Shown here in pieces: positions 6,548 through 12,749 of a stretch of DNA of 12,749 nucleotides. The notes under the pieces were generated by a model that was not told where the DNA came from, searched no databases, and saw nothing but the letters and a program-made list of their open reading frames with translations. This stretch comes from Qipengyuania gaetbuli (GTDB lineage Bacteria > Pseudomonadota > Alphaproteobacteria > Sphingomonadales > Sphingomonadaceae), in the NCBI RefSeq assembly GCF_009827315.1, contig NZ_WTYF01000001.1:1-12749 (forward strand). Reading direction: 5' to 3'. The first letter of the stretch is position 1. Each line of letters begins with the position of its first letter. The translations under genes and the position numbers were made by a program.

Positions 6548-6577
6548 GCCCGCCCGGAGCGATCCGGGCGGGCTTTT
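6547..6577 (+). terminator. Rho-independent terminator of the porin gene
   Basis: A perfect 12-bp stem (AGCCCGCCCGGA 6547-6558 with TCCGGGCGGGCT 6563-6574) closed by a GCGA tetraloop of GNRA type and followed by TTT after the stem's final T. It lies 37 bp after the porin stop and between convergent genes. The opposite strand lacks a clear T run, so it acts mainly on the plus strand. Confidence 0.93.
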
Positions 6578-6623
6578 GCGTTGTGGCGACGCGAATGATG
6601 ATGGTTTTCTGGTTGAGCGGAAT

Positions 6624-7376
6624 TTACTCGCCGCCCGGGCCGATCAATTGCAGGACGTCCTTCACATAGCTGGGCCCGACCTGAACCACTACGCCGTCGC
6701 GAAGGACAAGAGTGAGACTGCCGCGGCCGGGCCGCTCGAGTTTTTCTACCAGCGAAGGACGGACGAAGGCAGAGCGATGGACCCGGAGCAGCGCCTTGGG
6801 ATCGAGCTTTTCCTCCAGCGCGTTCATCGAAGCACGGTGCAGGTAGCTGCGCGTGGCGGTGTGGAGCAGCACGTAGTCCTTTGCAGCTTCGATCCAGTCG
6901 ATCAAATCTACATCGAGCCGGATGTTCCCGTCGCGAACCGACACCCATATCTCGCGCGTATAGCGGCCCGTCTCTTCGGCGCAGGCCTTGCCGTGCGCTG
7001 CCGCTGCGACGAGGTCGATCCTCCTCTGGGCGCGGATAATGGCTTGGCGCAGCCTATCGAACCGAACGGGCTTCAGGAGGTAATCCGCCGCATCGACCGA
7101 AAATGCGTCGGGGGCGAAATGCTCGAACGCGGTGACGAAAATGATTTCCGGCCGTTCTGCCAATGGCAAGTCGGCTGCGAGCGCCATGCCGCTTCTGCCG
7201 GGCATCTGGATGTCAAGCAACACGAGATCGGGCCTCAGCTGCTCAATGCATTCCCGCGCCTGATCCGCGGTATTAGCTGTTCCGACCAGTTCGACGCCAT
7301 CGATATCGCCCAGTAGTTCCTTCAGGCGATCAATCGCCAGCGCTTCGTCATCGACAATGACCAGGCGGAGCGTCAT
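6624..7376 (-). CDS. LytTR-family response regulator
   Basis: A 250-residue two-component response regulator. The receiver domain (about 1-118) has the acidic pair Asp9-Asp10 in IVDDE, phospho-acceptor Asp55 in LLDIQMPG, Thr82 in FVTAF and Lys102 in LLKPV. The C-terminal domain (about 143-245) is a LytTR DNA-binding domain: IWVSVRDGNIRLDVDLIDWIEAAKDYVLLH..., and RVHRSAFV. Regulators of this AlgR/LytR class bind pairs of short direct repeats near promoters. It is the last gene of the operon; its ATG overlaps the kinase stop by 4 bp (ATGA, 7373-7376), so the pair is translationally coupled and surely cognate. Target genes are unknown; the lipoprotein operon itself and the divergent peptidase are candidates by position. 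Confidence 0.95.
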   Translation of the reverse strand: MTLRLVIVDDEALAIDRLKELLGDIDGVELVGTANTADQARECIEQLRPDLVLLDIQMPGRSGMALAADLPLAERPEIIFVTAFEHFAPDAFSVDAADYLLKPVRFDRLRQAIIRAQRRIDLVAAAAHGKACAEETGRYTREIWVSVRDGNIRLDVDLIDWIEAAKDYVLLHTATRSYLHRASMNALEEKLDPKALLRVHRSAFVRPSLVEKLERPGRGSLTLVLRDGVVVQVGPSYVKDVLQLIGPGGE

Positions 7377-8533
7377 GCTTGGCCGAACTCCAGCGGCAGG
7401 CTGACGATCGCGATGAACCCTGCGTCGCGCTCGATGGTCTCTAGATTGCCCGCCATTCCATAAACCGCGGCAAGGCGCTCGCGCACGTTGCGCAGCCCTA
7501 CACCAGTGCCCTGCGCTTCGGCATCGAGGGTGGGGCAGTCATTCTCGACCGACACGATAAGCCGGCCATTTCTCGCCCGGGCAGAGATACCAATGGTGAC
7601 CGTCCGTTCAGACGGGGCGACCCCGTGTTTCACAGCGTTTTCGACCAGCGGCTGGAGGAGGAAATGCGGCATGCGCGCATCGCGCAGCTCGGGCGGACAA
7701 TCAATGGCCACGGCAAGGCGGTCGCCGAAGCGTATCCGCTCGATCCCAAGATAGGCGTCGATCGTTTCAAACTCGCCTTCCAGCGTCTGCGGGGCATCGG
7801 GATCCCCGGACAGGGTCGCGCGCAGGAAATCGGAAAGCTTGGTCAGCATTAATTCTGCGTCTGCTCTCCTTCGCGTAATCACCAACGACGAAATTGAGTT
7901 GAGCGTGTTGAATAGAAAATGCGGATTGAGCTGATAACGCAGGGCTGACAGTTTTGCCTTGTTGGCTTCGCCACGCGCCTCTGCAGCGGAGGCTTTACTG
8001 GTCTGCAATTCGACTTCTCGCTGTCGGAACGCCTCAAGCTGGTCCAAGGACCAGAACGCAACTGCTATGAGCGAGAACTGCGACATAAAAATCGCAAAGT
8101 TTCCGGCCCACGCGATGGAATAGCTCAAATTTGGCGCCCCGTGCGTGAGGCCGAAAAGTCCGTAGATGCTATCGAATACCGCAATGTCGACTGAGGCCAG
8201 TGTGGCGGCTGTCACGACGACAGTTAGCCCATAGACAGCAATAGTAGCCACTGCCGAGAGTCTTCGTAAACGAGCTGTGAAGGCCAGCATTGTGATGGAG
8301 AATGCAAGGCCGATTAAAGAGACAGTCAAATGCGAGATTACTGCTGGAAGATCGAGGCCTCCGCGGATCAGATAGGGAAGAAGATAAAGGGACCCGCCTG
8401 CGAACCAAATCACAGCTACGAGAATGATGGTCCGGCGGCGGTGAGGCGCAAATGTTCTGGTCCGACTGCTTCCAGATTCTTGGGTGGAAATGACGAAAGT
8501 CGACGTCTGCGTGGATAGAGCTGACAATGTCAT
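7373..8533 (-). CDS. LytS-type sensor histidine kinase (His_kinase / HATPase_c)
   Basis: A 386-residue membrane sensor kinase. Four hydrophobic helices at about 35-55, 65-87, 93-118 and 142-163 form an N-terminal membrane sensor without a large periplasmic loop. A short coiled segment (168-198) leads to the His_kinase domain with ALRYQLNPHFLFNTLNSISS; His205 in NPHF is the phospho-acceptor. The ATPase domain has an N-box LLQPLVENAVKHG (292-304) and G-box GTGVGLRNVRERL (342-354). It phosphorylates the LytTR regulator encoded just downstream. Its start overlaps the stop of the lipoprotein gene by 4 bp (ATGA, 8530-8533). The signal sensed is unknown; with so little exposed sequence the cue is probably sensed within the membrane or through a partner such as the coupled lipoprotein. 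Confidence 0.94.
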   Translation of the reverse strand: MTLSALSTQTSTFVISTQESGSSRTRTFAPHRRRTIILVAVIWFAGGSLYLLPYLIRGGLDLPAVISHLTVSLIGLAFSITMLAFTARLRRLSAVATIAVYGLTVVVTAATLASVDIAVFDSIYGLFGLTHGAPNLSYSIAWAGNFAIFMSQFSLIAVAFWSLDQLEAFRQREVELQTSKASAAEARGEANKAKLSALRYQLNPHFLFNTLNSISSLVITRRRADAELMLTKLSDFLRATLSGDPDAPQTLEGEFETIDAYLGIERIRFGDRLAVAIDCPPELRDARMPHFLLQPLVENAVKHGVAPSERTVTIGISARARNGRLIVSVENDCPTLDAEAQGTGVGLRNVRERLAAVYGMAGNLETIERDAGFIAIVSLPLEFGQA

Positions 8534-9243
8534 TCACCCAACGAACTGTTGGCGGGATCCCAGAATGCCGCGAGGGCAATTGCGCCGATAGTGATCGTGC
8601 GTGATAGGCCTTCGTTGGCCAGGTCCTCGATATATATAACTGGCGAGCCATTTAGCTCGATCGCGCCCACGGCGCGGCCACGTTTCTCAAAGACATATCC
8701 GATGGGAGAGGCCATTTCGATAGGCGACCCGGCAAGTTTGTGAACTGATCGAATTTGCACCGTTTCTCCACCCAGCGCAATCTCTCCTCGACGTTCGTAT
8801 CGGTTAAGGGCGCCGCCGAGCCCGGTGCGCACTTCCTGCAGCTCGAACCGAGCGGGGATGCCGCGTCCATCAGCAGTAAATTCGCAGCGGTAGGACATGC
8901 GTTTCGGCTTGAATTCGGCGAATCCTAGATCGAGTACCTTCTCTCGCATGCGACAAAACGCCTCAATGCTAGAGGAGACGCCCGGCCCTTTGATCGTGAA
9001 CTCGCTATGGCCCGAATTCTGGATGAAGGTGTCGAAATATGAGAACCGCTCTTCAGAACGCTCGTATCCACCGTACCAGTCTCCGGTGCGAAAGCGACCA
9101 TGAGTCCATCCGCCGAAGCCATCGATTGGCAGCCGGGCAGACTGAGTAGCAAGGTTGGAAGGAAGCCGCATCTCGACCGGCTGGAAGGGCGAACATGCCG
9201 AAGTTAATGTGACCAAAATGATAGTAGATACAAGTTTACGCAT
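8530..9243 (-). CDS. Lipoprotein coupled to the LytS/LytTR system
   Basis: A 237-residue protein from ATG 9243 (238 from the adjacent GTG 9246). The signal sequence MRKLVSTIILVTL runs into TSAC, so the Cys near residue 17 would be lipidated. The mature domain has two Cys (AFCRMREK, SYRCEF), a GGWTHGRFRTGDWYGGYERS segment and beta-like strands, and ends in a hydrophobic helix-like part (SRTITIGAIALAAFW). No known family recognised. AAGGA lies nine bases before ATG 9243. The gene overlaps the kinase start by 4 bp, so it is made together with the kinase and regulator. It could bind the signal, restrain the kinase, or be the system's main output; which one cannot be told from sequence. Confidence 0.85.
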   Translation of the reverse strand: MRKLVSTIILVTLTSACSPFQPVEMRLPSNLATQSARLPIDGFGGWTHGRFRTGDWYGGYERSEERFSYFDTFIQNSGHSEFTIKGPGVSSSIEAFCRMREKVLDLGFAEFKPKRMSYRCEFTADGRGIPARFELQEVRTGLGGALNRYERRGEIALGGETVQIRSVHKLAGSPIEMASPIGYVFEKRGRAVGAIELNGSPVIYIEDLANEGLSRTITIGAIALAAFWDPANSSLGE

Positions 9244-9422
9244 CACAGTAGGTCCTTTTCCTCAACCGATAATGCAGGGTTGACGGTGCACAGGCAGCTA
9301 CCGTGAGACAGAACTTTGGCTTTATGCTCGTAATCGCTCAATCCCGCCCTCACTGCGACGAAAGCGAACCCAACGTTAGAGATTTCCAGGCATCGCCCAA
9401 GCGCCACGGCTAAGTCGGCCAT
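9243..9422 (-). CDS. Possible 59-residue leader ORF of the lipoprotein/kinase operon
   Basis: From ATG 9422 the frame encodes MADLAVALGRCLEISN..., a hydrophilic 59-residue peptide with three Cys (CLEIS, GSCLC) that ends ...VEEKDLL. Its TGA overlaps the lipoprotein ATG by one base (TGATG, 9241-9245), the arrangement typical of translational coupling; that is the main argument that it is real. There is no strong ribosome site and no family match, and the frame continues upstream to 9512 with low-quality sequence. It may equally be a chance frame in the operon leader. Confidence 0.33.
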   Translation of the reverse strand: MADLAVALGRCLEISNVGFAFVAVRAGLSDYEHKAKVLSHGSCLCTVNPALSVEEKDLL

Positions 9423-9879
9423 TCTGATCGCTCGTTTTATTGATGTCCCTCGGTGGCGAGGGCTGAGACTGAGAGTCGGCGAGAAAAGTGACCGCCCGCC
9501 CCTCCAAGCCAAATCACAAAGGATATCGCAGGAATAAGGCAGCCGCAGGCCGAATGCGCGTTTGAAAGCTGGGCCACTCTTGCGTCAGCTGAGCTTACCG
9601 CCCCAAATTTGATGAAGCACGCCCATCTGACTACCGAGCGTACCAACTCGCGCATATTGCCGAAGCTTCGTCTCGAAAAAGCCCAAGTTTGTCGACGGCC
9701 AGTTTTTGCGATGGAGTTGGTGTGTACCAGCGATAAACGATTTAGCGACAAGTTAACAATGGCTCCCTGCGGGGGGAAGCATCGGAATCGCCGTCGACAA
9801 CGAAATTTGAGAGAATCCGAGTTATGCCCAAGGCTCTTATCGCGGGAGGATCGGAGCTGATCTCTGAGGAGCGAATAGT
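9423..9879. other. Divergent intergenic region between the LytS operon and the S41 peptidase
   Basis: About 457 bases without a convincing gene. It must contain the promoters of the minus-strand lipoprotein/kinase operon and of the plus-strand peptidase. The long open frames over it lack coding character. Three AGTT words at 9686, 9701 and 9715, about 15 bases apart, and a fourth at 9751 are the only repeated signal noticed; LytTR sites are built of direct repeats with a GTT core, but the usual spacing is larger, so no site is called. Confidence 0.5.
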
Positions 9880-11346
9880 ATGCTGTTGAGGTATATGATG
9901 TTCGTGGCGCTGGCCTGTGCCTCTGCAAGTTTGGCTGGGCAATCGCATGCACAAGAGACGGCAAACCCGTGGCGTTTGCTCGCAGAAAGAGATGCGCGGG
10001 CTGCGCTTGAGTTGGTCGAGGCCAACCATCCCGGTGCCGAAACATCGCTTAATGACACGGACTTCCTCGCGCGGCTCGACACGGCGCGCGCCAATGTTGA
10101 GAACCGACTTTCGGGGGTAGATAGCTATCCCGCCTACGATGCCCTTATGACCGGCTTGGCTGCGGAGTTCGGGGATCGTCACATCTGGTCCAATTCGCTT
10201 GTCGAGTTTCCCCATCGGGCATGGGCGGGGATCATTCTCTCACGGCGCGGCGGAAGTTGGGTAGTCGGAGCGCAGGAGCGCGGCCCGAACGATCCCGCGC
10301 TCGTCGGGCACAGGCTCATCTCCTGCGACGGGACTGAAGCCGAAAGCTGGGGTAAGCAGCGGATCGGCGCGTTCAAGGGCAATCCCGAAATCGAGGCCCA
10401 GCTCGCGGCCAACGCGGCGTGGCTGCTGGTACGCGACGGCAACCCGTTCCTGAGCAAGCCGGAAAGCTGCGTCTTCGAGTCTCCCGCTGGGGCCCGCGTC
10501 GAAGCGAGGCTCGATTGGCGGCAGATCACGGTTCCCAAAATCTATCCTTTCATCGAGCGTGCCGACGGAATGCGGCCGGCTGCTGGCATGGGCGTAAAGC
10601 CCTTCGATGGAGGCTACTGGATCCATCTAGAAACGCTGGAATCGAGCGCAGCCGAAGTGGTCGCCGAGGTCGAGCTTCTCCAGGAAGATCTGCGAGCCTC
10701 AACGATGGTCGTGCTCGACCTGCGTGGGAACGGCGGCGGGGACTCATCCCATGCCTTGGCGATCGCTAAACTGCTGGTGGGAGAAAAGGCGGCAACCGGA
10801 CAATCGCAGCCGGTCGCGACATGTCGCGGTGCTTTCTGGCGCGTCTCCCAAGGAAACCTCGCGGCCCTGCGCAACTGGCGCGATCGGCTCAAAGGCGGCG
10901 ACTCGCAGTCCTTCGCCTATGTTTCAGCACTGGTTGAAGACATGGAAGCGGGCCTTGCCGAGGAGCGCGCTTTTACACCGGCGCTGCCAGATTGCGCCAG
11001 CCGGAAACTGGCCGAGAACAATCGCAAGAGCGAGGAATTGCCTGTCTCGGAGATGGCCGGGCGCCTAGTCCTGGTCACCGACCGAGCCTGTTTCAGCTCG
11101 TGCTTGATCGCAGCTGAAATATTTCGACGGCTCGGTGCGCTCCATGTCGGCGAAGCGACCGATGTCAGCACGCGTTACATGGAGGTTCGCGAGGAACTCC
11201 TCCCCTCGGGCATTCGCACCTTCTCAACGCTCCAAAAGGTCGCGGTGGGCTCGGGCGATTATGGCCCCTACGAACCGGCTATCGTCTATTCCGGGGACCT
11301 GGCACAGACTGGTGAGCTCCAGAAGTGGGTGGCCGAACTTCGGTGA
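9880..11346 (+). CDS. Exported S41-family peptidase-like protein
   Basis: A 488-residue protein with a signal peptide (MLLRYMMFVALACASASLAG, cleaved near SHA at 24). A helical N-terminal part contains AEFGDRHIW (95-103), matching the GDxH motif before the catalytic domain of S41 (C-terminal processing/tricorn-core) peptidases. VVLDLRGNGGG (277-287) is the hallmark S41 strand, and LVLVTDRACFSSC (396-408) occupies the position of the nucleophile-bearing TDxxTxSAxE motif, with Ser406 or Ser407 as candidate nucleophile. Here the serines are flanked by Cys404 and Cys408. Six Cys in the mature protein suggest disulfides in the periplasm. No PDZ domain is obvious. GAGGAG lies eight bases before the ATG. 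It is divergent from the LytS operon. Activity is likely but unproven; targets unknown. Confidence 0.88.
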   Translation: MLLRYMMFVALACASASLAGQSHAQETANPWRLLAERDARAALELVEANHPGAETSLNDTDFLARLDTARANVENRLSGVDSYPAYDALMTGLAAEFGDRHIWSNSLVEFPHRAWAGIILSRRGGSWVVGAQERGPNDPALVGHRLISCDGTEAESWGKQRIGAFKGNPEIEAQLAANAAWLLVRDGNPFLSKPESCVFESPAGARVEARLDWRQITVPKIYPFIERADGMRPAAGMGVKPFDGGYWIHLETLESSAAEVVAEVELLQEDLRASTMVVLDLRGNGGGDSSHALAIAKLLVGEKAATGQSQPVATCRGAFWRVSQGNLAALRNWRDRLKGGDSQSFAYVSALVEDMEAGLAEERAFTPALPDCASRKLAENNRKSEELPVSEMAGRLVLVTDRACFSSCLIAAEIFRRLGALHVGEATDVSTRYMEVREELLPSGIRTFSTLQKVAVGSGDYGPYEPAIVYSGDLAQTGELQKWVAELR

Positions 11347-11469
11347 ACCTATTCATCCTCCCCAGACGCTACCACCAGACCGCGCTGCCCTAATGTATGA
11401 TCAGAGGATAGTTGAGCATGAAAGACATATGGTCTGATTGAGAAGCAAATTAGCTCTTGCTACCCGGAC

Positions 11470-11555
11470 GACCGCTTTCCACCCATCTGGCGACGCTTTC
11501 ACCGAGCTAGCAATGTGCCAGGAGCGGACGGGCGGCTAACGACCCGATAGCGGAC
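11470..11555 (+). repeat. Dispersed 86-bp repeat, copy D
   Basis: A full 86-bp copy from GACCGC (11470-11475) to GCGGAC (11550-11555). The core 11517-11546 is identical to copies A and B. It lies between the peptidase gene and the NTF2-like gene. The 120 bp before it (11347-11469) and the 95 bp after it hold nothing else recognisable. Confidence 0.9.
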
Positions 11556-11650
11556 GTTCCTGTCACCCCATTTCCCGTGTGCAAACTGTAGTGCAGTCCG
11601 TTAGTTCTCCTGCGTTTGCGATGATCGAGCTTTGCCGGGAGATGAGAGCC

Positions 11651-12133
11651 ATGAGAGTACAACCAAAAGTCACTTTCTTTGTCGTTGCAATGCCACTCCT
11701 TTTTGGACTTTCCTCACCTAGCATCGCCCAGGAATCCCGATGGGGTTCCCCAGATGAAGACGATGTCAAGTTCATGATTGCAGCGGCTGCGAAATGGTCC
11801 GATGCACAATGTAGCCCTCAAGAGGGAATGCAAGACATCATTGCCGACGACTTTCAAGGCACGTTCACGAGCGGCCAGCGCTTCGGAAAGAATGAAGCAA
11901 TTACGACTGATCCGGTCAAAGCAAGTTTGTCCCGTGATTGCCAAATCGGCGAAGTAAAGGTGCGGTTCTTTGGCAACTCCTATGCCGTAGCTTACGGTGC
12001 GGAAAACCGGATGCGCAAAGACCTCGAAGGCAACGAGGCAAAGCGATGCCAAATCTGGACCGACACATGGCTAAAGCGTGATGGGCGGTGGCAAATCATT
12101 GCGTCTCACGACACCGTTGTCTCGTGCTCCTAG
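11651..12133 (+). CDS. Exported NTF2-like (SnoaL/DUF4440-type) protein
   Basis: A 160-residue protein from ATG 11651. The signal peptide is VTFFVVAMPLLFGL with cleavage after SIA near residue 26. The mature part follows the cone-like NTF2 fold pattern: an N-terminal helix (VKFMIAAAAKWSDAQC), DIIADDFQGTF, GKNEAI, then strands GEVKVRFFGNSYAVAYGAENR and IWTDTWLKRDGRWQIIASHDTV. The W-x-x-RDGRWxIxxSH ending is typical of SnoaL-like and DUF4440 proteins, which may be enzymes or ligand binders; no active site can be assigned. Four Cys are present. GGGAGA (11637-11642), eight bases upstream, favours this ATG over the longer frame from GTG 11579. It is bracketed by repeat copies D and E. Confidence 0.82.
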   Translation: MRVQPKVTFFVVAMPLLFGLSSPSIAQESRWGSPDEDDVKFMIAAAAKWSDAQCSPQEGMQDIIADDFQGTFTSGQRFGKNEAITTDPVKASLSRDCQIGEVKVRFFGNSYAVAYGAENRMRKDLEGNEAKRCQIWTDTWLKRDGRWQIIASHDTVVSCS

Positions 12134-12141
12134 TAATCGAC

Positions 12142-12227
12142 GCCCGCTTTCCACCCAGTTCGTGCCAGCTTCACCTAGCTAGCGATGCGCTAGGAGCGGA
12201 GCAGCCGCTAGCGACCCGATTGGGGAC
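12142..12227 (+). repeat. Dispersed 86-bp repeat, copy E (diverged)
   Basis: Exactly 86 bp from GCCCGC to GGGGAC, aligned end to end with copies B and D, but with more substitutions, including in the terminal inverted repeat (GGGGAC instead of GCGGAC). It shares CCACCCAGTTC with copy F and CGCTAGCGACCCGATT with copy C. It fills most of the gap between two convergent genes. Confidence 0.85.
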
Positions 12228-12249
12228 ATTTCTGGGGCGCGCGTTAGCC

Positions 12250-12749
12250 TTACCCAAATGGCCGTGCTTTGGGTCGGTCTTCAGCGATTGCGGGAAGAGC
12301 GAGCGCCAATAGCAAAGCAATGCCAGCAAACAGCGTAAGGCTCCAAGTTGCCCAGTCGAGAGCATACCAACTGCGTGCGCGTTCTTTCAATTCAGGATCG
12401 ACCCAGTCATTATAACCACCCTCCGTAATGCGAGCGAACTCCGGCTCCAGAAGGATTCCTGCAAGAAGCCCACCTAAAATGAATAGGGCAAATGCGGTCA
12501 CCATCAACCAGCGGCGGGAAGTCTTCCAGTTCGCAGCTAATGCAATTACGATCAAAGCAGCGGTGATCGGCGGCAATGTTTCCCAGAATGCGCTACTGTC
12601 GTAGCTGTATGCTCCTTCTAGCATCGCGAATGATCTAGGCGGTGCTTCCGTGATTGTGCTGACCAATACCGAGATTGCGAATAGCCCACCGCCAGCTTGC
12701 AGGAAGCAACTCGTAATCGCCGCCATCAGAGTAAGATTTCGAATGCTCA
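12250..12749 (-). CDS. Four-helix membrane protein, DUF1772-like (5' end at window edge)
   Basis: At least 165 residues in frame. The first ATG inside the window is at 12726, but the frame continues upstream as SIRNLTL and the last two bases of the window read TG on this strand, so the true start is probably an NTG codon straddling the edge (one base outside). Four hydrophobic helices lie at about 2-24, 52-68, 71-91 and 127-147 counted from 12726. The pattern FWETLPPITAAL...NW, a central EPEFARITEGGYNDW loop and RARSWYALDW resembles DUF1772 (anthrone-oxygenase-like) membrane proteins; function unknown. It is convergent with the NTF2-like gene, with repeat E between them. Confidence 0.75.
   Translation of the reverse strand, partial: SIRNLTLMAAITSCFLQAGGGLFAISVLVSTITEAPPRSFAMLEGAYSYDSSAFWETLPPITAALIVIALAANWKTSRRWLMVTAFALFILGGLLAGILLEPEFARITEGGYNDWVDPELKERARSWYALDWATWSLTLFAGIALLLALALPAIAEDRPKARPFG

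Noticed and set aside
6576..7316. Plus-strand 246-residue open frame over the response regulator
   Set aside because: It is the shadow of the minus-strand receiver and LytTR domains, whose key residues are all present.
9686..9754. AGTT words as LytTR binding sites
   Set aside because: Spacing of 14-15 bases is shorter than the usual LytTR direct-repeat spacing, and short AT-rich words recur by chance.
9437..10045. Minus-strand open frames over the divergent region and the peptidase 5' end
   Set aside because: They overlap the well-supported peptidase signal peptide and have compositionally biased, featureless translations.
1..12227. Repeats as integron attC sites
   Set aside because: Spacing and orientation are cassette-like, but the repeats lack matching RYYYAAC and GTTRRRY core sites, and the integrase present is a P4-type recombinase, not IntI.
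1..12227. Repeats as a CRISPR array
   Set aside because: Copies are separated by kilobases or whole genes, with no regular spacers and no cas genes.

Overview
The window looks like chromosome from an alphaproteobacterium, most likely of the Sphingomonadales (Erythrobacteraceae-like). This is an inference from GC-rich codon use in the core-like genes, the gene types, and repeats whose ends read GTCCGC...GCGGAC; no rRNA or marker gene is present to confirm it.

Layout. 1-1190: a P-loop kinase-like gene (-) and a short lipoprotein gene (+), each lying between copies of a dispersed 86-bp repeat. 1190-3312: a tyrosine recombinase (integrase) with a gene-free leader, then a decayed IS3-family transposase end fused to a 5'-truncated small gene; this is the recombination-prone part. 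3312-5650: a run of small plus-strand genes of unknown function (a one-helix membrane protein, a lipoprotein, an exported protein, two small membrane proteins). 5643-6577: a compact repeat variant, an outer-membrane beta-barrel gene and a strong intrinsic terminator. 6624-9246: a minus-strand operon, lipoprotein then LytS-type histidine kinase then LytTR response regulator, joined by two 4-bp ATGA overlaps and possibly led by a small ORF. 9880-11346: a divergent exported S41-family peptidase. 11470-12749: an exported NTF2-like protein between two more 86-bp repeats, then a convergent four-helix membrane protein cut by the window edge.

How it fits together. The clearest functional unit is the lipoprotein/kinase/regulator operon; tight coupling suggests that the lipoprotein is a sensory or accessory partner of the kinase. 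The clearest unexplained structure is the repeat family: four copies of exactly 86 bp, two shorter variants and one degraded half copy, all on the same strand and all between genes, with three short accessory genes each bracketed by consecutive copies. Several accessory genes show decay: in-frame stops followed by coding-like sequence after the genes at 833 and 3864, a truncated gene near 3062 and an IS fragment.
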